From Nitzschia sp. DOCU1 (lineage: Eukaryota > Bacillariophyta > Bacillariophyceae > Bacillariales > Bacillariaceae), in the NCBI GenBank assembly GCA_951394045.1, contig OX595997.1:248001-312000 (forward strand): a DNA stretch of 64,000 nt. The letters run 5' to 3'. The first letter of the stretch is position 1. Each line of letters begins with the position of its first letter. The translations under genes were made by a program, and so were the position numbers. The notes below the pieces were generated by a model. It worked only from the letters and a program-made list of their open reading frames with translations. It was not told the origin of the DNA and searched no databases. Below, piece after piece: positions 29,021-39,255 of this stretch.

Positions 29021-30121
29021 ATGATCGCAAGTTGTGCTAAACGTGGACTTGTGGTTCGAGGTTTGATGATTCTGCCGATGGAGTCATCCCTGACCGATTG
29101 CGTTGCTTCGACCCAATTGCATTCATTTCAAAGTCGCTGTTCTTCATCGGTGTCATCAAATAATAAACGCCGACGTGGTGGGCGTCATTTTGCTTATCGA
29201 AAGAATGAACAAGCTCGACAAGAGCAAGCCAGAAAGGAGCGCAAGTCCAAACAGCCAAAAGTCCAGACACCCAAAGCTGCTCCTCGAGGCCTACCACCCG
29301 CATTACTTGCCCCCACCGGATCGCCCCATGTCTATATTTCAAGAATGGCTCTAGAAGGAGAAATCTCAATGGCAGAAACCCTATTTACGAGCTACGACCA
29401 ACAACCAAAGTCATTTCAGACACATCGATTCGAATATGTCTCGCCCCATGCTCTTAACTTTGAATATCCTTCCAATGGATCACCGGAAGTGGCCTTTTTG
29501 GGTAGGTCCAATGTGGGAAAGTCAAGTCTTGTCAACGCCTTGATGCGGAGAAACTTGTGCCAAACAAGTAAGTCTCCAGGACGTACCCAGCTTCCTTATT
29601 ACTACGGATTGTTTCCGCATCAACATATCGTCGAGAGCAAAGGTACTCTTCAGCCCAATCAGGCAGTGGGATATCTAGTCGATCTGCCCGGATATGGATA
29701 TGGTGCAGCACCAAAGGAAGTGGTGGAAGGATGGCAAGCCAAGACTCAAGAATGGCTGATGGATCGTCGAGATGCAGGAGCCTTGCAACGACTCTTTTTG
29801 TTACTGGACGCTCGACGGGACGAAGGGCCGTCCACGGTGGATACTACAGTGATAGAGTGGGCCGAAGAGGCAGAGATTCCCTTTTCGCTGGTGCTCACAA
29901 AGGCGGATCGCGTCTCGGCGCCCAAAGTGGTGAAACAAGTCAATGACTTGTGTATCCGATATGCAACAAGGCCAGAGACGCTTCAGTCTCCCATCGTCCA
30001 TGTCACTTCGGCCTCCAAATACTGGGGAATCAATGAGCTTCTTCAATCCATCGAGGCTGAACTTCTAGACACTGGCGAAGAGGGCGAAGAGGAGGAGGAG
30101 GAAGAAGAAGAAGACGGCTAG
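29021..30121 (+). CDS. engB: EngB/YihA-family GTPase, organelle-targeted
   Basis: A 366-aa protein from the ATG at 29021. The first 60 residues are basic and Ser-rich without acidic residues near the start, as in mitochondrial or plastid leaders, followed by an Arg/Lys/Gln-rich stretch. The G domain covers about 150-350: G1 GRSNVGKSSL, switch I with KSPGRTQ, G3 DLPGYGYG, G4 TKAD, G5-like TSAS. These are the hallmarks of the TrmE-Era-EngA-YihA superfamily, EngB subgroup (GTPBP8 in animals). Bacterial EngB is needed for late large-ribosomal-subunit assembly, so an organelle ribosome assembly role is the best inference. The C-terminus is a run of Glu (GEEGEEEEE...), unusual for the family. Confidence 0.9.
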   Translation: MIASCAKRGLVVRGLMILPMESSLTDCVASTQLHSFQSRCSSSVSSNNKRRRGGRHFAYRKNEQARQEQARKERKSKQPKVQTPKAAPRGLPPALLAPTGSPHVYISRMALEGEISMAETLFTSYDQQPKSFQTHRFEYVSPHALNFEYPSNGSPEVAFLGRSNVGKSSLVNALMRRNLCQTSKSPGRTQLPYYYGLFPHQHIVESKGTLQPNQAVGYLVDLPGYGYGAAPKEVVEGWQAKTQEWLMDRRDAGALQRLFLLLDARRDEGPSTVDTTVIEWAEEAEIPFSLVLTKADRVSAPKVVKQVNDLCIRYATRPETLQSPIVHVTSASKYWGINELLQSIEAELLDTGEEGEEEEEEEEEDG

Positions 30122-30566
30122 AATGATCAGCATAAAATTACGAAAGACCTCGTCTATGGTCGAACTGTTGGCAGAATATGGTTTGATGCCTCTGCAAATA
30201 AGCTCTTTTGCTGCCGGTGTTCCCGACAACTTCTTCCATCGTCAACTGGCAAATCTCTTACTTTCCAGTAGCAGCAGCAGGACCACCGCATTCCTTGCAC
30301 TCGCAATATCCGTTCCGCTTTAGCTACTAGTAGAAGCGACGTCGTCCTAGGATGAGAGCCGGCGCGCGCGAACAAAAGGAAGATCTTTTATCAGTCCCGC
30401 TCATTCATTTTATTCGTGATTTGATTTGATTGGCCATCCATGGGTTCGCAACGGGCAGAACTGTTTTGATCTTCTCCGCCCTCACTTTTCTTTTGATGGG
30501 CTCGCTGGCATCAGAAGATGATCACCTGATGCCTATCGGAATCGGCATCTTCATTGTATCATCATC
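30122..30566. other. Intergenic, no supported gene
   Basis: A 66-codon ATG frame starts 2 nt after the EngB stop (30123-30323), without recognisable content. CTACTAGTAG lies at about 30325. Nothing else seen. Confidence 0.45.
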
Positions 30567-31874
30567 ATGGTTTCATCTACAGTAGTTTCTTCCTCTCCCT
30601 TGACTGTGGGTTTCTCCAATGGCAGTTTCTCTAGCAGTGGTCGAACGACAGACTATCACCACAATTCGGTGGGATGGCTGCACAAGGCCATTCGAGACGA
30701 GTCCTGGGATGACGTTCCCGAACTCGTGATGGAGCAGCCCCAGCTGTTGATCAAAGCCAATGCTCGAGGTTGGACAGCCTTGCATGTTGCGGCGAGTAGT
30801 CGTCCGTATGGTTATTGGTGGAAGTGGCTCTTAAAGCAACAGCAGGAGCAAACACCATCACTGAACAACATTGGCGTAAGCACCAATGACATGGGGCAAA
30901 CTGTGCTCGACTTGTATTTTCGCTTTTGGTTGTATCCATTGCCATGGCAACGACAGTCGTTACAAGAAGAAGCAACACGATTGCGAAGTGCCATGGAACT
31001 TTTGTTGCAAGGCAAGAATGACGAAGAACTGCTACTCGTTCGAACTAGGATTATGGAATCCACCACCTGTGACGAAGACGTTGAAAGTACTCCCAGTAGC
31101 GATAGAGATCGAGTGGTTTTGTTTTGGACGAATTTATTCTTGTTGAAAGAGGCCACATCAACTCAAAATGTGTTGCAGTGGCTCGCGGCAGCACATTGGT
31201 GTCCTGGGCTGGTGGCCAAAATGGCACTTGCCCTCTTTCCAGAACAATTATACGAGAGACCACTACCCCTACATGTGTGGTGCGAGACACCAAAAATTCA
31301 GACTGTGGAAGCATCATCATCTTCTCATGGTCAACATGATGATCCACAATCTCATTCGTTGCGGTTGTCCTCCAATTTGCAATTTTCAAGAGCCTCAGCA
31401 GCGGCAGTGGTCTCTACAAGTAGCTGTCGTATCGAGGACGAGGAGACTTCAGGCAGGAGCAACATTATGTTACATGTCTTGTGTGAGGCATTTCCTCAAG
31501 CGGCAGAAATGTCAATAGTTCAAAACGATGATCTTTTGTTGCCCCCGCTTGCCATTGCGTTGCAACAAGGAAAGACATGGCACGAAGTTGAACCCTTATT
31601 TCATGCCTATCCCCATGCGATTCAAGAACTGCCTCTCTTTTGTTGGCCCACTCTCTGTAATTTTTATTTGACAGATCATCAAGCCGAATGGACGGCCAAA
31701 CGACAAGGTCGATTGTCGGCGATTTGGCCCTATTTGACCAAGGCGGACAAACTGCGGGCCATGGATCAATCAAGACAAATGTTGGAATGGAAACAGTTGA
31801 CAACGATTTATGAATTGTTACGAAGGAATCCAGCGGCATTGTTACAAGCCGTTGTGGACGATGTTAGATTGTAA
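30567..31874 (+). CDS. Ankyrin-like repeat protein, otherwise unknown
   Basis: A 435-aa protein from the ATG at 30567. One ankyrin repeat is clear at about 35-82 (GWLHKAIRDESWDDVPELVMEQPQLL, then KANARGWTALHVAASSRPYG). The pattern ALHVAAS is the ankyrin TPLHxAA core. Two or three more degenerate repeats may follow (NDMGQTVLDLYFRFW; IMLHVLCEAFPQAAEMS with LLPPLAIALQQGK; HEVEPLFHAYPHAIQEL). Diatoms have many such single-exon ankyrin-like proteins with a wide span between repeats. No catalytic domain, TM or signal is visible. A scaffold role is inferred from the fold only. Confidence 0.7.
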   Translation: MVSSTVVSSSPLTVGFSNGSFSSSGRTTDYHHNSVGWLHKAIRDESWDDVPELVMEQPQLLIKANARGWTALHVAASSRPYGYWWKWLLKQQQEQTPSLNNIGVSTNDMGQTVLDLYFRFWLYPLPWQRQSLQEEATRLRSAMELLLQGKNDEELLLVRTRIMESTTCDEDVESTPSSDRDRVVLFWTNLFLLKEATSTQNVLQWLAAAHWCPGLVAKMALALFPEQLYERPLPLHVWCETPKIQTVEASSSSHGQHDDPQSHSLRLSSNLQFSRASAAAVVSTSSCRIEDEETSGRSNIMLHVLCEAFPQAAEMSIVQNDDLLLPPLAIALQQGKTWHEVEPLFHAYPHAIQELPLFCWPTLCNFYLTDHQAEWTAKRQGRLSAIWPYLTKADKLRAMDQSRQMLEWKQLTTIYELLRRNPAALLQAVVDDVRL

Positions 31875-31976
31875 AGTGTAGACGTATGTGTGGCAGTTTG
31901 TAGTAGCATGTGTAAATAGTCTAGAGTAGAACAAACAGTTTGTGGCTGTATTCGTTGTGGTCATCGTTGTTCTCCT

Positions 31977-34103
31977 TTACGTCAACGCCGTTCCCAAAAG
32001 CATCTTGGAAAACTGTTCATAATCCACCATCATTTCTGTATCTTCCACATCAATAATACTACGTCGATCATCGGTCACCAAATCACGAATTCCACACAAA
32101 ACACGGTCCAAATCCTTGGCACGAACAAAGCCTGAATCATGTTCGTCCAAAGCCCGGAACGTATCCAAAAACAAGTGATAAAATTCGACTTCAGCCATGA
32201 TTCCAACAAAATCCCGATACGTAATAACTTGTTTGGTGCCGCCATCTGTCTGACCAAACGCTCGACTGGTTTGAATAAAGTCCACCAACTCTTCGTCCGA
32301 TCGCAAGTCTCCAACAGATTCCATAAGCCTTCTCAATTCCATCAAGGTGATTTCACCATCACCGTCGGCATCAATCAAATTGTAGGCGTCGCGGATCTCC
32401 GCTTGTTGGCCCTTGCTCAACAAATTGACCAACATGAGACGACGCTTCTGCTGACCCTCGTCTCCAATGCGGAGGCGATTACCCACAATGTAATCAAAAC
32501 ATCTCGTCACAAGTCGAATCAACTTGAAGCGTAGCAAGAGTGGAACAATGGTTTCAGGATCGGCTCCCATAATCTTACCTGCCGGAGACGACGAAGCTTC
32601 AGAGGCCTGTTGTTGGATAGGAAGAACTTCGGCGGGAACCAAGTCATTGTCCACCCCATCAATCACTTCAGGTTTGTTAACGCTTCCACGAACTTGATTT
32701 GCTTGGACAGATTGCAAATATTGTTGATCATTCATAGCCGAAATATCATAGAGAGTCACCCCATAACGTTCATTCATATCGGAGATGTTCGCATCTTTCG
32801 TGTTGAGCGTCGATGACTTTCCACTGAGTACGCAAGTGGCCGGAAAGTCATCACGATCAAACGCCAAACACATGGTCTTGGCAGACGCACGGATACTTGC
32901 AGCACGAGGCTCTCCTGTAATCAAGGCACGCTCTCCAAAATACTCTCCCGATTCAAATCGATTAATGACGGTACCCAGATATGTTGGAGGTGTCGTCAAC
33001 GGATCTTCAAAGGAAGTCTTTTGACAAATTTCGACTTCTCCATTGACAATGTAGTAAAAGGTTCGACCCATGTTGCCTTCTCGCATAATGATATTGCCGC
33101 TATCAAATGTCAAGATATTGGACTTGGCTAGGACCTCTTCGAATTCCGATTCCAGCATCCCCATGAAATAAGGGATGGTACGAACTTTGGATTTGAGTCG
33201 TTGTATGAGCCTTTCCTTGTCCATGGCAGCCACTTCGTCTATCGAGGGAGCATCTGTTGATGATGTAACTGTCTGCGGCTCATCCGCAATCGGGGCGGCC
33301 CCGTCCATTTCATCATCCATTGTCGATGCAATCTCTTCACCTGTATAGGAGACCTCGGAAGCGGGTTTGACTTGAAGTGTTTTGGCGTCCACATTTTCGT
33401 TGACAAGTTGCGCCAATTTTCGTTTCAAAATGGGCACTTTGGAAGGCCCACAGGGAAATGTATCCATACGCTGAGATCGTGCATAGAATTGAATGGTCGG
33501 CAAAGCCAATACACCAATTTTTTTGATGTATTCTTTATTGTGTTGAATGGTCAAATCCGCCCACACAATCGGCAATTTCTCGTATTTCTTGTCCTTGACA
33601 ATAGCGTTGAACTTTGGCTCCAATCCTTTGCATGCCCGACACCAGGGGGCAAATACTTTCATGACAATGAGTTTGTCTGGGAATGCTTTTATCAGGGCTC
33701 TATAGCAAGAGAGTGGAATGGAATGAGTACAACCCCAGAATTCGTCTTTTCAGTTCCTTCGAGTCACAGGAGGTACTCACTTGTGCTGGGCTTCATCCAT
33801 GATATGATAGACACCGTCACTTCCCAGTTCGGGCATGTTCTCCGTAGAGACATTGTCAGAGGAGGTCGCCACTGACAGGCGAGTCCGATGCAACGACAAA
33901 CTAATGCCACTCTGGGTCGGTAATGATAGACCCTTGTGTATTATTGAAGGCGACGGAACCGAAAATGCGGTAGCCGTGGATGCTACTAACAGCAGGGCCA
34001 CTGGAAGGAGCAGTAACCCAGCAGATGCTCGTCCTGAGGACTTTTGTCGACCGTTGCCGATCACTGATGCCGATGACCCATCAGGTTTGAAACGGGACAT
34101 CAT
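31977..34103 (-). CDS. Plastid thioredoxin / cyclic-nucleotide-binding / EF-hand fusion protein
   Basis: Two exons, 34103-33781 and 33699-31977, with an 81-nt GT-AG intron (33780-33700). The product is 681 aa. The leader ends in VASTATAFSVPSPS, a clear diatom plastid presequence. Domain order: thioredoxin fold (about 95-205) with the active site W-CRAC-K at 127-132; a linker rich in Asp/Glu/Thr; a cyclic-nucleotide-binding domain (about 285-400) with IIMREGNMGRTFYYIVNGEVEI and the phosphate-binding cassette FGERALITGEPRAAS near 362; a variable stretch; an EF-hand with a canonical loop DADGDGEITLME at 551-562; and a second degenerate one (DEHDSGFVRAKD). All three modules keep their key residues. 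The combination suggests a plastid protein coupling redox, Ca and cNMP signals (inference). Confidence 0.9.
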
Positions 34104-34675
34104 GTTGGAAAGTCTGCAATATGTTCTTTAACTTCGCGATACGACACTCGCAGTTGCAATAAAGACAGAACGCCACGATGCCACAATCACCTCCAGTTGC
34201 TCGTTGCTTTCAATGATACGATTGCCGGATTGAATGAAGCGAAATGCCGATGACGGAATAGGAAACGTCGGCTCTATTTCATGATGTGGTTCGATGATGG
34301 AGAGGCGCCGAAAGGGCGAAAGCCGTCGAAGCTCTTCGTCGTCGTTCTTTGCTTGCGTTGTTTCATTTTTATTTGCTCACACGTGTCGCATTTGGACATG
34401 TCCAACTGTCAAAGAACAGACCCTTCGTGTAGATCTACCGTGAAAAACCCGGTGCTTCCACGTCACTCATCGCCTCCGCCTTCCGCGCGTGCCGACTGCC
34501 TGCGAGCACGTGCGCGGAGCATTTTTCAGATCGACCTGTTCGATCCACTATTGTCAATGTTGGGCGCAGCAACCCCACAACCTCTATGGAAGCTACCGAT
34601 ACTACAGTTGCCGCCGGCAAACGAAGAATGATTTTTCATCAGGGGACCAAAACTTCTACGAATTGTAAGATCTAG
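34104..34675. other. Intergenic, no supported gene
   Basis: 5' flank of the Trx-CNB-EF gene and 3' flank of the methyltransferase. A 116-codon ATG frame at 34281-34631 matches nothing. CTAGCTAG at 34672-34679 overlaps the methyltransferase stop. Confidence 0.45.
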
Positions 34676-35716
34676 CTAGTCGTAAGTACAAATTTGGCGT
34701 ATTGTCTCTCGCGCCGTGGCGTTATCTGCCACTGGGATGGCAACGTCGAGGTAACGCGTTACAAATTCATTTGTCATCATTGTGGGGTTGACCATGCTGT
34801 TGGTGGTGGGTCTTGCCAACAAAATTCGATTCTTGGGAGTAAATACTTTGGGGATCAGTGCTTCTTGAACGTGGTAGCCAGCATCCTCTAGTTTTTGTTT
34901 TCGCATACCATCAATAAAGTCCGCTAGTTGCATCAACCCCACAGGAAGTTCTTCTAACCCAACAGTATTTGTTTTTGCCCTTGCATATTGATGAGGAAGT
35001 TGTCCCTTGAGACACTTTTTGGAATGACAACACGGAACCAATGCCAAGGGCGCACAGCCTTGAATGGCAATTTCCAATATTGTATCCGAAAGGGTCGAAC
35101 ACGCATGAATCCCAACTATTAAAGTCGACGAGTCAGCCATGACAGATTCCACTTGTCCCTGTACGAAATCCCAAGAATTTTCAAAGTAGGGCCATTCTTC
35201 TAACATGGCAGATCGCATGAGATCAACAGCCTTGGGGCGTTGGCGGTCGATACAAACTACGGATAGCATGGGAGTAGTAGTAGCCTCTTCTCCATTTTTA
35301 CAGCATTGTTGTTGCTGTTGATCAGCAAGTGCCAATAATGCCCACGCCAATAGCCCTTGTCCCGACGCTAGATCGGCAATGCGTTGGGCGTCGGGAAACG
35401 CCTGATGAACAAAGAGGGCCATGGTCCAAGTCTCAAAGAGTTCTTTCCGAGGTATTCGACCCACACGGCACACAGCCCGGGCAAATCGATAGAACAACTG
35501 CAACGAAGGGGATGCGTTGTCTGGTAAGAGTGGCGTGAATTCAGAAGCGGCATGCCGATGTTCCAGCTTGTGTTTCCATCGCTTGCTGGTGGTGCGCGAG
35601 GCAAGGTCGTCGTTCAAATCATCATCCGCCGACGGAATCATGCCATGACGGAGAGCCAATGTGTTGAGTTCATCATCAATTTGATCAAATCCGACTTGCA
35701 TTATGGAGTGAGTCAT
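34676..35716 (-). CDS. SAM-dependent methyltransferase, METTL25/Methyltransf_32-like
   Basis: A 346-aa protein from the ATG at 35716. The N-terminal 75 residues are charged and not conserved. The class I fold starts with motif I AQRIADLASGQGLLAWALLAL (about 114-135), then motif II with SVVCIDRQRPKAVDLM, and a downstream segment VGIHACSTLSDTILEIAIQGCAPLALVPCCHSKKCLKG. The HAC-x-x-LSD-xxLE and (V/L)VPCCHs elements are typical of the PF13679-type enzymes (METTL25, RRNAD1, GSTCD). Members of this group methylate protein or RNA substrates, for example METTL25B on a ribosomal protein. The substrate here is not predictable. The stop codon overlaps CTAGCTAG. Confidence 0.78.
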   Translation of the reverse strand: MTHSIMQVGFDQIDDELNTLALRHGMIPSADDDLNDDLASRTTSKRWKHKLEHRHAASEFTPLLPDNASPSLQLFYRFARAVCRVGRIPRKELFETWTMALFVHQAFPDAQRIADLASGQGLLAWALLALADQQQQQCCKNGEEATTTPMLSVVCIDRQRPKAVDLMRSAMLEEWPYFENSWDFVQGQVESVMADSSTLIVGIHACSTLSDTILEIAIQGCAPLALVPCCHSKKCLKGQLPHQYARAKTNTVGLEELPVGLMQLADFIDGMRKQKLEDAGYHVQEALIPKVFTPKNRILLARPTTNSMVNPTMMTNEFVTRYLDVAIPVADNATARETIRQICTYD

Positions 35717-36215
35717 CGGGCCAGTCGTGAAGGAATGTTGCTGGATATCATGGTGAATGAGCTAATGAGGGTCTTTTCGAGAGAAGGAATCTCAAATCTC
35801 TGCAAAAAACAAAAATGGACGGCTGTCGCGCCATCACAAGAAGGAAGATCCAAAATGACCAAAATGACTCAAATCTCATTCTTTCGGATTAATCCGAAAG
35901 AATGAGATTTATTACTTTGACCATTCTTGCGGCAGAACTATTAATATTACCGTCCGTCGTGCAACTCCACCCGCCTTGATAGCCGTACCATCACCTTCCC
36001 TAATTTGGGTTCGCAGAAAAGAGCAGACCCAAAAACGGCGACCCGGAGAAATTTCGAAATTTCCGACAATTCCAATACCCAAATACGCCAAAGCGGCATC
36101 ATTCATCTTGCGTCAGGGCATCAGCTTTGTCTTTCATTTCCAAAGAAGTTTAGCTCTTTACTCATTTTATTGTTGCAGAGTTGAGTTGACCCCACGGGAT
36201 AAGCAAATATTCACC
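35717..36215. other. Divergent intergenic region with a 40-bp palindrome
   Basis: Between the starts of the methyltransferase (minus) and DUF389 (plus) genes. It contains the perfect palindrome at 35871-35910. The DUF389 frame stays open back to 35976, but that start is TTG. Confidence 0.5.
35871..35910. repeat. Perfect 40-bp palindrome
   Basis: The left arm 35871-35890 (AAATCTCATTCTTTCGGATT) is the exact reverse complement of 35891-35910, with no spacer. It lies midway in the divergent intergenic region, 155 bp upstream of one start and 306 bp upstream of the other. No adjacent ORF or repeat suggests a transposon end. Confidence 0.95.
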
Positions 36216-37364
36216 ATGGATAAAAGTCCCGAACCACAGCCCCATGCGTCATCTGTTGAAGTTCCCGCATGGGAGTGGAAACCCGAAGAAGCATCAGGGG
36301 CACCAGCACAAGATACCACTGCAGTCAAGGAGGGAGGAGGAGAAGATTCCGATGCCCCGCCCGCACCAGAGGAATTTCATCTCAAGCCCATCGTAGTGGA
36401 TATAGACAACATGAAAGATTCCGTCTTTTTTCTTTATCCTGATCGAGCAGATCGACTCACTCGGTTCTGGATGCTACTGATTCTAGCAGCAATCATTGCT
36501 ACGTCGGGTCTTATTGGAGACAGTCCCGCGACTGTGATCGGGGCCATGATTGTGGCGCCTTTGATGACACCTATCTTGGGAGTCATGCTCTCGGCTGTAC
36601 TCAAGAACTGGAAGAATTTTTGGGACTGTCTCATGCTTGTCGTTTGCGGCATGGCATGCTGCATTGCTATCGGTGCGATCTATGGTTGCATCGTCTACAC
36701 CGAAGTCTACTCCAAGGAAAACAATAGTCAAATTGCGGCTCGTGTGCGACCGCAAATCACGGATTTTATTGGCGCCTTGGCAACTGGGGCCGTAGGTTCC
36801 GTGGCGCTAGTACGAAAGGATATTGCCGGGGCCTTGCCCGGTGTGGCGATCAGTATCTCGTTGGTCCCTCCACTTTGTGTGGTCGGGTTGACCTTAAGGG
36901 CCGGCGAGTTTCAAGATGCGGCGGGGTCCATGTTGCTGTTTCTCTGTAATTTCATGTCGATTCAGTTTGTGGGAGTCATTGTCATGTTTTATTATGGAGT
37001 GAACAAGATGGCACTGAATCCAAGTGCCAGGTCAAGTGCTTCCGTTTTCTGCACCTTGTTGGCGTTGATGTGTTTGATTGCGGCACCCCTGGCAATTACT
37101 ACTCAACGGGTTGCTGCTGAGAGGGAGGCGGAAAAATGTTGCCGAGATGTCGTGAATAGTTTGACAGAGCCATTTGGCTGGTCTACCAACATAGTCGTGG
37201 CAAAGACATCTGGGCAGAAACTCCGCGCCGACATCATCATTTCCGGACCCCCGCCATTTCCCTCCGAGGAAGAGTTGAATGGAGGAAGCGTGATCAAGGA
37301 CAATTGCGAGAATATTGACGAGATTGGAATCACTTTTATTCCCATGTCCGAATTTGAATTTTAG
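36216..37364 (+). CDS. DUF389 family multipass membrane protein
   Basis: A 382-aa protein from the ATG at 36216; the longer frame begins with TTG. The N-terminal 80 residues are acidic and Pro-rich. The DUF389 core runs from about 85 to 330: LTRFWMLLILAAIIATSGLIGDSPATVIGAMIVAPLMTPILGVMLS is the signature hairpin, followed by four or more TM helices including GALATGAVGSVALVRKDIAGALPGVAISISLVPPLCVVGL. The family is widespread in bacteria and archaea, has no established function, and is patchy in eukaryotes, so an ancient transfer is plausible. The C-terminal 60 residues are soluble. No organelle leader is evident. Confidence 0.85.
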   Translation: MDKSPEPQPHASSVEVPAWEWKPEEASGAPAQDTTAVKEGGGEDSDAPPAPEEFHLKPIVVDIDNMKDSVFFLYPDRADRLTRFWMLLILAAIIATSGLIGDSPATVIGAMIVAPLMTPILGVMLSAVLKNWKNFWDCLMLVVCGMACCIAIGAIYGCIVYTEVYSKENNSQIAARVRPQITDFIGALATGAVGSVALVRKDIAGALPGVAISISLVPPLCVVGLTLRAGEFQDAAGSMLLFLCNFMSIQFVGVIVMFYYGVNKMALNPSARSSASVFCTLLALMCLIAAPLAITTQRVAAEREAEKCCRDVVNSLTEPFGWSTNIVVAKTSGQKLRADIIISGPPPFPSEEELNGGSVIKDNCENIDEIGITFIPMSEFEF

Positions 37365-37857
37365 GAGGTGTGCGTTAAATCTGATAACGTTCACGAACAT
37401 GGTGAATACATATCCACATTGCTGTACTTGTAGTAGAATGAACAACTGACTGAGTTTAGTGTTAAATTGGATGAAAATGGGCACAATTTTCGGCGCGGGA
37501 GTCGCAGTCTGTGGCAGGTAGTAACGTGTAGAGAAGGAGTTTTAAAAAATTCCAACACAGCGAGCTACTACTAGAAGGTGTATGCAACAATAAAAGACAA
37601 GGTTCGGTTCGAAAGAGTATTTTTTCGATAGTTGACCGTCCATGTAGTAGAGTCCGATTCAATGATTGATTAATCCGATTACGAGGTTTCGTTATTATTG
37701 GGCTGGCCGCCATCACATCCAAGAATGCATGAATCCTACATTCCCAACGGGTTATCCTATGACTGCTGCAGATCATACGCTACTTTGAAGGGAGGAGGCC
37801 CGAGTTTCATTCACTTGTCGACTATCAAATTGATCGACTCCTCCGCGCATCATCACC
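37365..37857. other. Intergenic, no supported gene
   Basis: 3' flank of DUF389 and 5' flank of the GPCR gene. Several CTACTAG-like runs (near 37427 and 37565) are present. Nothing else seen. Confidence 0.45.
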
Positions 37858-39255
37858 ATGGGAACATTCCCTGACGATCTTAGCCGGGCCCAAGAAGTGA
37901 CTCTGGTGATCACACCCGCAGTGACGGGCAGTGTATCCTTTTTGGGATCTGCCGTTATCTTGCATACGATTCGACGTAACTGGAAGAAAACTGCTCTGTC
38001 CAGCATAAAATATCGATTGTTGGCAGCCATTTGCTTGAATGATTTGGTGAATTCGGCCATGTATGCTGTTTTGCCGTTGGTGTCTCCCAGTTCTACCACA
38101 CATATGTGGGGAAGTATCGGCACGCAAAGAAGCTGTGCCTTTGCGGGGTTTATGACCCACCTGGGGAATATCGGGGGGCACTACAATGGCGGGTTGGCTG
38201 TCTACTTTTTGCTGGCCATTCGCTACGAAATGAGTGATCAAGTGATTGCTAAAAAGTCGGAAGTCTGCATGCATTTGTGGGGACTTGCCTGGCCCCTTGC
38301 TACGGGGATTATTGCCTACGTTTTGGATATTTTCAGTTTTAGCGGAGTTGGTTGCTGGATTGCTCCTCGCCCCTATCTGTGCCATCTATCGAATGGCGAG
38401 GTTCCATGTTTCGATGATGGTCAAAGAGCCTACCTCTATGTTTGGCTATTTACAGGAATCCCCCTCTTTATCACCTGCGTTATCATCGTGGGTTCCATGC
38501 TTTTGATCTATGACTCGGTCAAGAAGACCTATCAAAGAGCGCACGAACAAGCAATGGAACGGGCAAGAAAATCAGGAATTTCGATAGAGTTCAAAAACAA
38601 CAACAGCTGCAGCAATAACAACACTGCCAAAAGTGTGAATGATCCCTATTCCGAGAAAATAACACAAGCGGCGATTCAAGCCTGCTTGTATTCCTTCGCT
38701 TACTTGTTGACGCATGGATGGGCCTATGTCATCGTTATTCTTGAAATGTTCGTGGGTCCTCCTCCCTTTGCCATCGTCTTTCTGCACTTTTTGTGCTGGC
38801 CACTGCAAGGATTCTTCAACGTCTTCGTCTTTCTACGGCCAACCATTGGACATATACGACGGCGAAATCCCGACATGTCCTACCTACGAGTGGTTTACTG
38901 TGCTGCATTTAAGGAGGACAATGCAAGTCGCACAAGTTTACATGGTGGATCTCAGACGCCTCGTTTGTTGTTGCCGCGCATTAGTTCCACGTTCCCCGAC
39001 ATTTCCATGCGATTGCGAAACGCCGGAGTCTACCAAGAAGACCAAGACTTAGAACAGTCGGAACAGTCGGCTGGTATTGTACTATCTCCACCGGAACTCA
39101 AAGAATCCAAGGCCACCTACTGCAAGGTTGAAGAAGTGGACAACAAAGACGATGTTCTCGATGAAAACAAAAGGGAGATCCAAAGCTCTGCAGTATCAGA
39201 TCGAAATAGTGGCATCTACCAAGGCTCGTGTCGGTCGGTTACAATTTGTGAATAA
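37858..39255 (+). CDS. Seven-transmembrane receptor, cAMP-receptor/GCR1-like GPCR
   Basis: A 465-aa protein from the ATG at 37858. Seven hydrophobic segments are visible: about 15-35, 48-70, 92-120, 138-160, 192-222, 268-292 and 300-322. TM1-TM2 (VTGSVSFLGSAVILHTIRRNWKKT, IKYRLLAAICLNDLVNSAMYAVLP) and TM3 with the preceding Cys (RSCAFAGFMTHLGNIGGHYNGGLAVYFLLAIRYE) fit class E (Dictyostelium cAR) and GCR1 receptors. The third intracellular loop contains an Asn-rich insert (FKNNNSCSNNNTAK). The C-terminal 130 residues are a cytosolic Ser/Thr-rich tail. The ligand is unknown. It probably signals through heterotrimeric G proteins. Confidence 0.8.
   Translation: MGTFPDDLSRAQEVTLVITPAVTGSVSFLGSAVILHTIRRNWKKTALSSIKYRLLAAICLNDLVNSAMYAVLPLVSPSSTTHMWGSIGTQRSCAFAGFMTHLGNIGGHYNGGLAVYFLLAIRYEMSDQVIAKKSEVCMHLWGLAWPLATGIIAYVLDIFSFSGVGCWIAPRPYLCHLSNGEVPCFDDGQRAYLYVWLFTGIPLFITCVIIVGSMLLIYDSVKKTYQRAHEQAMERARKSGISIEFKNNNSCSNNNTAKSVNDPYSEKITQAAIQACLYSFAYLLTHGWAYVIVILEMFVGPPPFAIVFLHFLCWPLQGFFNVFVFLRPTIGHIRRRNPDMSYLRVVYCAAFKEDNASRTSLHGGSQTPRLLLPRISSTFPDISMRLRNAGVYQEDQDLEQSEQSAGIVLSPPELKESKATYCKVEEVDNKDDVLDENKREIQSSAVSDRNSGIYQGSCRSVTICE

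Noticed and set aside
30123..30323. 66-codon frame 2 nt after the EngB stop, suggesting a bicistronic unit
   Set aside because: No family resemblance; likely 3' UTR.
34281..34631. 116-codon plus-strand ATG frame
   Set aside because: Composition is random, no family, signal or neighbour relation; overlaps a minus-strand frame of similar quality.
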